Origin: Pholiota molesta | Taxonomy: Eukaryota > Basidiomycota > Agaricomycetes > Agaricales > Strophariaceae | Assembly: GCA_014925825.1 (NCBI GenBank) | Contig: JACGCK010000015.1 | Coordinates: 591,259 to 655,258, forward strand | Direction of reading: 5' to 3' | DNA: 64,000 bases | Shown: piece by piece, positions 24,316 through 33,196 of the stretch | Layout of the letters: each line of letters opens with the position of its first letter | Position numbering within the stretch: position 1 is the first letter of the stretch | Translations under genes and position numbers: made by a program | The notes under the pieces: model-generated | Seen by the model: the letters and a program-made list of their open reading frames with translations, nothing else | What the model was told of the DNA's origin: nothing | Database searches by the model: none

Positions 24316-25317
24316 ATGTTTCAAGACGGTCAAGCTTCGCCGACTCCGTTTACTAGTCCACCGCCTCTTCACCCGAATCCCTTCGCTAGTGCATCGAGGC
24401 TTCTGCAAGTGGTGCTCCTCGCGTTTGACAAGCATGGGGATAGAGATAAAGAGAAAGATCGCTATGCCGCTATCCGATTCCCGCAGACATACGAGGTGAG
24501 TACGCTTATCCCACGGACATGCTATACAAGCATACAGATGCAGGCGCTGACTATACTATGCCGGCCTTGGGGTAGGAAGCGATCGCAGGCATCGAGCAGA
24601 ACCTGGGAGAGTACCTGCTCAGCGGGACGGCGGATGCCGTCGACATGTTTTGTCAGATGGAGAATGCTGATCGCCAATTGATATGGGCCAAATTCGATCG
24701 AGCGGACTGGGAGCTTGCACGGCAACACCTCCTGCCAGTGGTGTATAGGACTCCGGCGCTCGGTATTCGACAACAGCACTGTTTCCAACACGGTGCGGTG
24801 ATGAAGTCGCTTTTCGTGAGGGGACCGATTACCATAACGCACGGAGATAGGGAGAGCGGTGTCAGTAGATGGACTTCCGGCACTCCTAATAGGTATAACC
24901 AGACGGACCGCCCGGGGTCGTACGATGTGAGTTGTGGTTCGGCGACGCGAAAAAACTTGTTTCTCGAACCAGATTATCGAACAGGAAGCTGTAAAAGCCA
25001 TTCACGACATGGTGTTGGCCAATCCGGCGGTTTGGCCGTCGTTGTACACGCTCTTCTGCGGTGAGTTTGATGTTCTGTCATGAGGAGAGACTTTCAGAGA
25101 TCTGAATTGCGGTCAAGGGTTTGGTTTCTGGAAGCTTCGTTTCCGGTTCCATTACTTTATTTCGGACCAAAGTCACGGGCCCAACACAAGGCTCTGGGTA
25201 GATTTTCCTCCGGATGCGATGTCAGATGAAGAGGTATGGCGCGCCGTCGTTCCCAAGCCTCATCAGATGTTAGGCTTTACGGTATCCGAACTGGTCCCAC
25301 ATCAATGTTCTGGGTAG
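24316..25317 (+). CDS. P family paralogue 1, unknown function (four exons)
   Basis: Predicted exons 24316-24495, 24576-24926, 24985-25060 and 25100-25317, about 274 residues, with GT-AG introns of 39-80 bp. The N-terminus MFQDGQASPTPF matches MIQDGQDTPAP and MIPDGQDTPAP in the two paralogues, which fixes the start. Shared blocks are LLQVVLLAF.KHG, IRFPQTYE, EAIAGIEQNL, DMFCQMENADRQLIWAKFDR, FVRGPITI and, near the C-terminus, DEEVWRAVVPKPHQMLGFTV. I do not recognise the family; there is no signal peptide or membrane segment. The first ~60 residues could form a small beta-grasp-like fold, but that is guesswork. The last intron needs an unusual acceptor (CAGAG before 25100) to keep frame, so that junction is less sure. 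A decayed repeat of the last exon follows directly. Confidence 0.65.
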
Positions 25318-25400
25318 ATTTTTCTCTGGATGGCATGGTAGATGAAGAAATATCGCCCGGCGCGGCGTCGTTCCCAAATCTCAGTAGATATTAGGTTTAA
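25302..25400 (+). repeat. Tandem partial duplicate of the last exon of P family gene 1
   Basis: The segment with TGGGTAGATTTTTCTCTGG, ATGGTAGATGAAGAAATA, GTCGTTCCCAA and AGATATTAGG repeats, with errors, the last exon just before it (TGGGTAGATTTTCCTCCGG, ATGTCAGATGAAGAGGTA, GTCGTTCCCAA, AGATGTTAGG). It is a short unequal-exchange product and is out of frame. Confidence 0.65.
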
Positions 25401-25572
25401 CTGTATTCGAACGAGAGTGAGAAATACTACCCCAATGTGTTGCCCATCAGCGATATTGGAGGATCTTACGTGTTCTTGTTAAGTCGCCAGTACGGTTAAG
25501 TATATGGGCTGTATTTGACGGGGGGAAAAAACACGGATGGCCGTTGTGGACGCGTGCATGTAAAATTATTTA

Positions 25573-25622
25573 TCGTACACTCACTCTCACTCACCACTCA
25601 TTCACCCTCACCCACCCTCACA
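25573..25622. repeat. CTCA-type simple repeat
   Basis: A run of CACTCA, CTCACTCA and CACCCTCA words on the plus strand. Low-complexity spacer DNA. Confidence 0.7.
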
Positions 25623-25845
25623 GACTTTGACGCACGGACTTAGGTACCCTCACTGCTGGCCTTTTACCCGTGCCCCTGTCAGATGTGGATAAATTTCGCC
25701 GCGAGCGGCGAAAGAATAAGTACTGGGGGGGATAGATGACTCAGATATATTAAACATTTGTTGTATTCTAATGTTATGAGATATCTACAGTGTAAGAGCA
25801 GCTCCTGACGTATGCGTTCGCAGTAGAACTTCATTACGAGTAGAA

Positions 25846-26240
25846 AGGCTAGCGGCCACAAAGCGGCCATGGAACGTTGGGAACGTGCCGGGCCGTGAGC
25901 GTGTGATACTTGGTATGTACGGCCATATCCGAAGGCGTTCGTCTTTGTCTGCCTTCTGCCCTCCCCGTTCTGAGCATCGCAGCTACCCCGCCATGTCGTC
26001 CGTCCCTTTGACCTCCGTCATCGGCGGGCTTGGCTAACTTGACTCTGGCCAGTACCGCGCCCAGTACCCCTGCACTGCCGCCGCACCCCCTCACAGGGCC
26101 CTCGAAACGCTTGGCACCACCCGCAGTCCAGACCGAGCAGACGCGGAGGGATCAGGGGGAGGTGGAGGTGGATTACGGTCGGGGATCTGGTTCAAACCCC
26201 TTGTCTTTCGACGACGCCTTTTTCTCCCGTGCGATGGGCG
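25846..26240 (+). pseudogene. 5' relic of the RBR ligase gene, copy 1
   Basis: Matches the promoter and N-terminal coding part of the gene at 33197. Shared are the promoter block with GGGCCGTGAGCG, a GAGCATCG..GCCATG start region, CAGGGCCCTC, and the segment reading GEVEVDYG...LSFDDAFFS (full gene: EVEVVDY...FPFDEAFLS). The frame corresponding to the ligase N-terminus is broken by substitutions and deletions, and the copy stops after ~400 bp with no RBR domain. An open frame at 26030-26317 includes part of it but starts out of register. It follows P family gene 1, as the real gene follows P family gene 3. Confidence 0.7.
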
Positions 26241-26319
26241 ATGGATGGTGCGATGGGCTGTTCGGTGAGCGTGAGCGTTTGTGGTTGGATGATGGGGTGT
26301 TGATTGGGTGTTCATAGGA

Positions 26320-29300
26320 CGGAAATCGCGTTTGACCTTGGTGCGTCCTCTCTGTTTCCCTATCTTCATCGTTCTATTTTTTTCGCTGTTCCCTTGCGTC
26401 CTGAATCATGGCTATGATGAGGAGTGGAACGCCTATCTAGTAGAGTCTAGTGAATATATCTTCTTATTCGCGTTCTGAACTGCTCCCTCTCCGATATTTT
26501 TTATCGTTCATTTGCGTGCCGCATAGGAAGCATGTAGTAGTATCTGCAATTATAGTAGATTATGCCTCATCAGGGCGTTCGTTGCATGCGCTCAGAAGCA
26601 TCGCAGAGGTTTGATTTCACGCGAACCAAAACATTGAAGTAGCTTCGCCACATCCAAAAACTTGCTTACCATGAATACAAGACACATCCTGACATGCGAA
26701 GGTCGATATCAAATAGGATTGAACCCAACGTCGTTTGCAGGGGAGAGTTGAGTTCGATACGTAGGACCCAAACGTGCGCTGTGTCTAAGATATCCCTATT
26801 GTCTAGTAGTCTACTGCCTCTTCGTTGACAAGAAAGCGCTGTGGTCGTCTAAGACCCACTGCATGGGACTTACGGACACGTGTCCCAAGGTATTTTGGGA
26901 GCTGAGGATGCGTCGCGTCGACGTGTCTGCCCGTAGCTACTTACGGTATTCAAGGCCATTAATCCATGCGGCCGGCGACTTCAGCCCACCCCGCTGGCCT
27001 GCCTGTCTGTACTCCGAGGTCAGTGATACAACGTGGACAAGGTGGGAAGATGAAGGACGCACCCACATCCAGGGTTCGAATATGTGAAGATTGGTTGACC
27101 GCTCTGCCTCCGCGCAGGAGATTGGCACCGATTCTCTGCTCCACAGGCCGTTTGAAAGTGGTTGCTATGTCGGCGTTTATCCCTTGGCGGCACAGATTTC
27201 GGGTAGCGCGGGCTGAAGTCCAGGGATGTCGATGAGGGTCGAGGTTTCGAGGCAGATCCGTTCGAGGTAGACTATGAGCTGCACGTACGAAGAGACGGGG
27301 GCGAATGCTCACCAGAAGGCACGAAGTGAAGTTAGAAAGGAATTTCTGGGTGACATTTGGTCCAATCCAGATGCGCGATCGCCTTCGTGTAGCTGTGGGG
27401 TGTTCGATGGTGCTAGATGGAGGGAATCCGCCGTTGAGCTGGGCGCCGCCATTCAGAGACTCTTGGATCGGATGCTTGTGATATGAGCTGAAGAAATCAG
27501 CGTAGATGTGGGCTGCTCTGCCATCTGGGGTGCTGCTCCTCAAGCTCAAGTTGGGAAGTCTACTGCGACGTGGAAAGTTCTACTGGCAGCCCGACTATGC
27601 TATGTGGTAGGGTGCGATGCAGTTTCTGAAAGCTATGTTTATAAACGTCAGAGTTTCTTACGTATTTGGATGTGAATGGGAACGTACGGATGGGTTTTGA
27701 TTGCCTCTGGCAACATTTTACCGGGATCGTTGAGAAAGTCATTCAATGGTTGTCCAAAGAAGGGTTACATGGGTAGTGTATGGAAAAGAATATTTCGACG
27801 AATAAATGAGCCTCATGCTAGCGTTCCGTTCGTTCAAACGTTCGAAGTTGATCGTCGAGAAGATGGAGATTCGAGAACTACTGAGCGCTGCAAGAGCGCT
27901 GAGCAAGTTGAGTTTCAACCATGGGTCTCCGAATCCAAGACTCCCACGCTCTCAAGCACGTGAATCAACGCCCGTTTACGCCGTGGCCGGCGGCCACTCT
28001 TCACTCTCCTGCCCACCATGGCCAGTGCTCTTCAGTACCTCAATCCATATGCAGTTCTGCTCTCGCGCACACGCTGTATCCAGCCCCGTCCGCTATTCTA
28101 AGTCAAAAACTCTAATCGCAAAGTTCGTCTTGAAAACCGTTGTTGTGAGGACCTGCTCTTCGAGGTTCGCATCGGATCGCTATGTATAAGTACTGACGTG
28201 AATGCATTGTAAATGCAAACTTCTTCAGATATGCGAGGACACCATAGTTTGACGAGAATGTTTTCCTCAATCAAGGGGTTTCCGAGGTCATGCTGGGCGA
28301 ACTATTAAAAGTGCGTTCCTCTACTGCACTCTTTTCTTTGTGTCGTCTCAACTGCTTCGCCGTGATTCGCGTTAGCCATACACTCCCTTTCTTCTCTATC
28401 ACTCGAACGTCACTAACCTCATTCTTGTAGCGCCTGGCTAAATACTCAACAACACGAGACTCTCTATTCAAGGAGCTGAAGGAAGCGGATGCTGCGTTGA
28501 TTCCCACAGACTTTCGCCAATTTGATGATCGAGGCAAAAGTGAGTCTTTTAATAAGTAATATCATGCTGTTCCTCGCTTCCGTTCAAATGCGAATAGGTA
28601 CCGCCCTTATCATTGGTATCTCAGCACCTAAATGCTTACTCTGACTCATAGGCGAATGTGATCGACCATAGACTATTGTTTTCGCTGTCGATCGAAGATT
28701 CATCCCTGAATTCTGGGATTCCTCGTCTCAATGGCAGATACTCCATCACGGACGGAAACTGTGCGACCACGCAAACCCATTTCTTCGACGCTATGTTACG
28801 ACCACGTTTACTTCCTTCGTGTCTTGTCACTTTGTATTCTGTACGTACTGCCTCTTGCCTTTCGGCCCTCTCTGAGACTCTCCTTCTGTTGTTTGCTCCC
28901 GTCTTGATCGAAAATCAACGTGCTGATTTTCCCTTTTCGCCAGTATTCAGCTCCGATCGCTTGGGCCTTTCTCATCTTGGCGCGCCGAACGACGCCCTTC
29001 CAGCATATTATAGGATTATCTTTTGAGTTGTGAATCGACCACGCCGATGGTCGGCCAGTACTCATCGGGAATGTAGGGATAAAGAGTGTATTCTTCCGTC
29101 TTTAGCTGTCATTTCGGGATAGCTTCTTTGTTTATGTGCATTTTACGATATTTATTCCCTGGATTTTGCTGTCTTGCCTTCCATTCGATGCCTCCCTGTC
29201 ATTTCTCTCAACCTTCACTGTAGGCTCTCGAAGACGATCCCCGATGGGAGCATTTGACCAGATTGACGCGGATATATGAACTCGTTATTCTATGTTTCTC

Positions 29301-29324
29301 TAGTATACACTTTCAAATGTAAAA
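26320..29324. other. Unresolved region with exon-like pieces
   Basis: No gene that I can assemble. Plus-strand pieces between about 28275 and 28800 look like exons of a decayed or spliced gene: EVMLGELLK before a GTGCGT donor (about 28311), then RLAKYSTTRDSLFKELKEAD and IPTDFRQFDDRGK between a TAG acceptor (28430s) and a GTGAGT donor (about 28540), and possibly YSITDGNCATTQTHFFDAM further on. I do not recognise a family. A minus-strand open frame at 26959-27549 (196 codons) has no motif and is probably not coding. Confidence 0.35.
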
Positions 29325-29512
29325 TTTCGATCAGGGAGATATCTCTGGAAGATGGGCAAGTAATATTCAATGAAGAGCCCACGTGCAACTTCACCTGCTC
29401 GTAGTCCGAAGATAGGTGGTAGTTACGTACTGAGCAGTCCGTGCGTGGGTTGGTGGACGCCTTCGACTCTATCTTCCACTCTCGAGTCTCGAACGGACTG
29501 CAACTGATAACG
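29325..29512 (+). promoter_or_regulatory. Upstream region of P family gene 2, duplicated upstream of gene 3
   Basis: Strong similarity to 31390-31564 over its length: TCAGGGAGATATCTCTGGAA, GGGCAAG, ATTCAATGAAG, GCCCACGTGC, CTTCACCTGCTCG, GTCCGTGCGTGGGTTGGTGG. The conserved palindromes AGATATCT and CCACGTG(C) are possible protein-binding sites, conserved because of either recent duplication or function. Confidence 0.6.
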
Positions 29513-30464
29513 ATGATCCAAGACGGCCAAGATACTCCCGCTCCACCTGAAACTACACCGAGTAGTCTTCAAGTAGTCCTCCTCGCCTATGGCAAGGACG
29601 GAAAGAGAGAGGCAGCGAAAGACCAGCACACTCTCATCAGATTCCCGCCGACGTACGAGGTGATTGCTCGCATTCCACTGCTCGTATAGCGCTTTCGCCC
29701 AGCATGGCTTACCGTAACTAGGAAGCGATCGCGGCGGTGGAACGCAACCTCGGCGAACATCTGCCCGGCGGCAAGGCGGATTCGATGGCTATCTTTTGTC
29801 AGATGTTGAATAGTGATAACGAATGGATCTGGGCGAAAGCCGATCGAGAGGATTGGGACCTTGTACGGGAACGGCTGTTGGTGACGGGGAAAGCGCTCGG
29901 TCTTGGACATATTGGTCGTGCAGCGACACCGGCCTTTATCAGAGGACCGGTTACACTTGCATATAGAACGAGTGGTACCGCTAAGTGGTTTCAAATTGCC
30001 TCGAACGTCGAAATACCGCGTCCTAGATCCTACCTGGTGAGTTGTGGTGTAAATGAACGACAATTCTTCTTTGAAAGGCTGGCGGCAAAGTGCTTGCTGA
30101 CATACTGAGCAGGAGGCTAGAGACCTCATTGTGTCCTCGGTAATAACGGACTCATCCTTTTGGCCTGGAGCGTGCAGAAAATTATGTTTAGCAGAGCCAG
30201 GTCTGAGATATGCTGGTAGGTTACATTTTGTTCGTCAAAAAGAGGGTCATACTTCTTAACCATAATGCAGATGCTGTTGATCCTCTGGCACATCTCAAAT
30301 TCAATTTCTGTTACTTTCTTTCGGATCCAAGCCAACTTGACAAAGGTCCGACTGCACTCTGGGCAGATTTTCCTGAGAATGCAGAGGTAGACGATGAAAT
30401 ATGGCGTGCATTTGTTCCTGAGCCCTATAAGGTTTTGGGTTTTTCTGTATCGGAACGAAAATAG
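29513..30464 (+). CDS. P family paralogue 2, unknown function (four exons)
   Basis: Exons 29513-29659, 29722-30036, 30113-30200 and 30271-30464, about 247 residues. All introns are GT-AG and phases fit (0, 0, 1). It starts MIQDGQDTPAPPETTPSSLQ, then VVLLAYGKDGKREAAKDQHT and LIRFPPTYE; exon 2 EAIAAVERNLGEHLPGGKAD, IFCQMLNSDNEWIWAKADRE, IRGPVTLAYR; exon 4 FCYFLSDPSQ, LWADFPEN, DDEIWRAFVPEPYKVLGFSV. It is very close to P family gene 3 in the first two exons, including DNA-level identity upstream, so that duplication is recent. No known domain is recognised. The gene looks intact. Confidence 0.75.
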
Positions 30465-31389
30465 CGAGTTATATGACATCTAAATGTGCTGCATGTACAA
30501 TATATTCATGTTCAGATCTGCTGTATCCTGCAAGTAAGAAGGGCAGGCCAGCGATGCATTTAGTTGTGGTGGACTCTGCGCATGTCAGTTAATTTATTAT
30601 GCTCGTTCCAATATTTCATTCATCACACTTGGTACATAAGCAAGCGCTGTGAAAAATTTCCGTGTGGTTGTGGAATGGAGCGCCATCAAAGCGTTGACAC
30701 TCGATTTTTCTCGAAAAATGAGAATCCCTCGGCAGATTTTCGCGTACTTATCTAGCCGCGTCGTGTCGTATAGAGCCATGGCATTTTAAGCTCTTCTCGC
30801 GCTGTTTCACTGGTTCTCGCTCGACTGGACACACTAATTCTCGGGCTCAATCTCTATACATTCATCGAGAGCGCCTCGTCATCGTGATTCTGAGATTAAT
30901 AGAATATGATTCAGAGGTGTAAATAAATCAAGTATATTCACGCAAAATTGTAAGTGAAACGCACATCAATCTACTTATCTATGTCCATCCATATTCCACA
31001 TCCTACCCTATGAACCACCTTCGAAGATTTTGAAGGGTAGAGGACTCACCCTCGCCACTGGTCGGCCACTTCGGACGTCGCATCACCCACCGGGCCGTGA
31101 GCGCGTGAACGCGTGTGCCTTTCAGAAAAGAATAATAAATGCAAAAAGAGAGGGATGTAAAGTAGTAATCGTAGGATAATTTGAACATTACTCGTCTTCG
31201 AATAGCCTCATGGACTTGGAAACTTGCAAGACTGTAAGCATCACCCATCGTACGACTCTTACCCTTCCATCCCAGTCGCTCTCAAGAGTCTCACGTTCAC
31301 CTTATTTACATCCCATCGGTATTCAGACAAAGTAATGTCGGATAGCTTCAATAATCGCTCAGTAGTTCTCTTCCAATCTAAAAGTTAAT
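30465..31389. repeat. 3' flank of P family gene 2 with RBR promoter relic, duplicated at 32380-33030
   Basis: Blocks here recur after P family gene 3: TGCGCATGTCA (30577 and 32524 areas), TGGAGCGCCATCAAAG.. versus TTGAGCGCCGTGAAAG.., ATAGAGCCATGG versus CAGATCCATGG, and 31054-31115 (GGACGTCGCAT, CCCACCGGGCCGTGAGCGCG) matching 32943-32985 just upstream of the ligase gene. No RBR coding sequence follows at this copy. No other gene is supported; the short minus-strand frame at 31003-31248 is not conserved. Confidence 0.65.
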
Positions 31390-31564
31390 CAGGGAGATAT
31401 CTCTGGAAATTGGGCAAGCAACATTCAATGAAGCGCCCACGTGCGACTTCACCTGCTCGCTGGCGAAGTATTTACGTACTGAACGTTGAACCGCAGTCCG
31501 TGCGTGGGTTGGTGGCCGCCTTCAACTTCATCTTCCACTCTCGAACGAACTGCGACCAATAACA

Positions 31565-32378
31565 ATGATACCAGACGGCCAGGATACTCCAGCTCCACCT
31601 ACTACTACTCCGAGTCGGCTTCAAGTAGTCCTCCTCGCCTATGGCAAGGATGGAAAGAGAGAGGCAGCGAAAGACCAGCACACGCTCATCAGGTTCCCGC
31701 AGACGTACGAGGTAATTGCTCGGATCCCACTGCTTTTACACCCCTTACGACCAGCAGCTACTGACCGTGACTAATAGGACGCGATCGCGGCCGTTGAACG
31801 CAATCTCGCAGAACATCTGCCCGGCGGCAAGGCGGATGCCATGGACATCTTCAGCCGGATGCAAAACAGCGACGGGGAGTGGGTCTGGGCGAAGGCGGCT
31901 CGGGAGGACTGGGACCTGGTGCGGGAGGAGCTCCTGGGGAATGGGCAGGCGCTGGGCGTTGGGCGGGCGGCGCCGTTGCCGTTCGTCCGGGGCCCGCTGA
32001 CGATTGCCCATAAGGCGAGTGGGGCGCTGAAGTGGGATATCTTTGGGGAGCGGTATGATATGGAAAGGCCTGGGTCGTATGCGGTGAGTGGTGATTTGTG
32101 TGTGGGTGGAGGGAGGTTGCTGACTTGGATGGACGGAGTAGGAAGCGACGGATGCTATTCTGACGAGTACTATTGAAAATTACCCGCATGAGTTGCCTCC
32201 TGATATGCGGGAACACATTATAGTGAAGTTCTTTTACTTCACTTCGGACCAGAGCAAGGGTCCGAATACTGAGGCCTGGGCAGAGTTTCCCGAGAGCGCG
32301 TATGCAGACGAGGAGGTGTGGCGTGCGGTCGTTCCTAAGCCGCATCAGTTGTTGGGGTTTACTATGATAAATAAGTAG
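31565..32378 (+). CDS. P family paralogue 3, unknown function (three exons)
   Basis: Exons 31565-31711, 31778-32083 and 32142-32378, about 229 residues. It starts MIPDGQDTPAPPTTTPSRLQ. Exon 2 has DAIAAVERNLAEHLPGGKAD, IFSRMQNSDGEWVWAKAARE and FVRGPLTIAHK. The last exon has DAILTSTIENYPHELPPDMR, FFYFTSDQSKGPNTEAWAEF and DEEVWRAVVPKPHQLLGFTM. Unlike the two paralogues, the third and fourth exons are fused without an intron, so one intron was lost here or gained in the others. Exon 2 is clearly richer in G and C than the same exon of gene 2. The promoter region is a near copy of that of gene 2. It lies ~800 bp upstream of the RBR ligase on the same strand. Function unknown. Confidence 0.75.
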
Positions 32379-32379
32379 T

Positions 32380-33196
32380 GGGTTGGATTGCATCGATTGT
32401 GGGCGGCGTCTGCAATGTATATTTGAGTCGGTTTAGTCTTTGAATATGCTTGATTTGTGATTAAACGCGTCTTTTGTATCCTGTTAGTGAGATAGACGGG
32501 CCATAGATGCGCTTAGTTGTTCTGCGCATGTCAAGTGATCTTCGTATGAGCACCAATGTTAAGTGGATCACTCTTGGTGCGCAGGTCATTGTGAGCAGCT
32601 CCGTAGTCTTTATGTTGGGTAGTTATTCCTAGTAAAATATTAGACGAATGAGAACTGGTTTAGTTGAGTAGAATTGAGCGCCGTGAAAGAGACCGCTGAC
32701 GCGCGATTGCGCTCGAAATACGAGGATCATTCGACTTCGCGCCGTTTCTACTAGCATCTTGTGACATTGTCGTACAGATCCATGGTTGGCAGGAGGGAAT
32801 TCGTTAGTTGAAATGGTGTGAGAAGGCGGCACCCCTTGAAAGAAAAGAGATCGCCAGCATGCGACATTTACCAGGTCTGCATCGTTGAGGTCTTGTTGAA
32901 CTTGAAATCCTTATGTTCGGCCTTGGTTCAACTTCGGCCATGGGGACGTCGCATAACCATGACCCACCGGGCCGTGAGCGCGTGAGCGCGCGTTTGTTTA
33001 GTCGAGCCAAACAAAGGTCACTTTCACTTGTGTCTTTGTTGCTCGTCCTTTTTTACTCACTCTTTCTCTCGCGGCGTCGACGGTCGGATTCGCTACAAAC
33101 ACGATAATAAGGGCGCTTACTGGGTGCGAGGTACGTTCCTTTCGTTGTAGGTTCTTCTGCTCGCGTACTTACCACCGAGCATCGAAGCCACTCGCC
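32380..33196 (+). promoter_or_regulatory. Upstream region of the RBR ligase gene
   Basis: Intergenic DNA between P family gene 3 and the ligase. Its second half (about 32920-32990, with GGGCCGTGAGCGCG twice disturbed by inserted GAGCGCG words) is the best-preserved of three copies in the window (others near 25890 and 31090). I see no clear TATA box; the leader near 33110-33196 is C/T-rich. Confidence 0.45.

Noticed and set aside
27060..27130. GGTTCGAATAT considered as a tRNA B box
   Set aside because: No matching A box, no cloverleaf and no acceptor stem could be drawn on either strand. I found no tRNA or rRNA gene in the window.
26959..27549. Minus-strand frame of 196 codons
   Set aside because: No motif, no paralogue in the window and no promoter or intron signals; composition is like random GC-moderate DNA.
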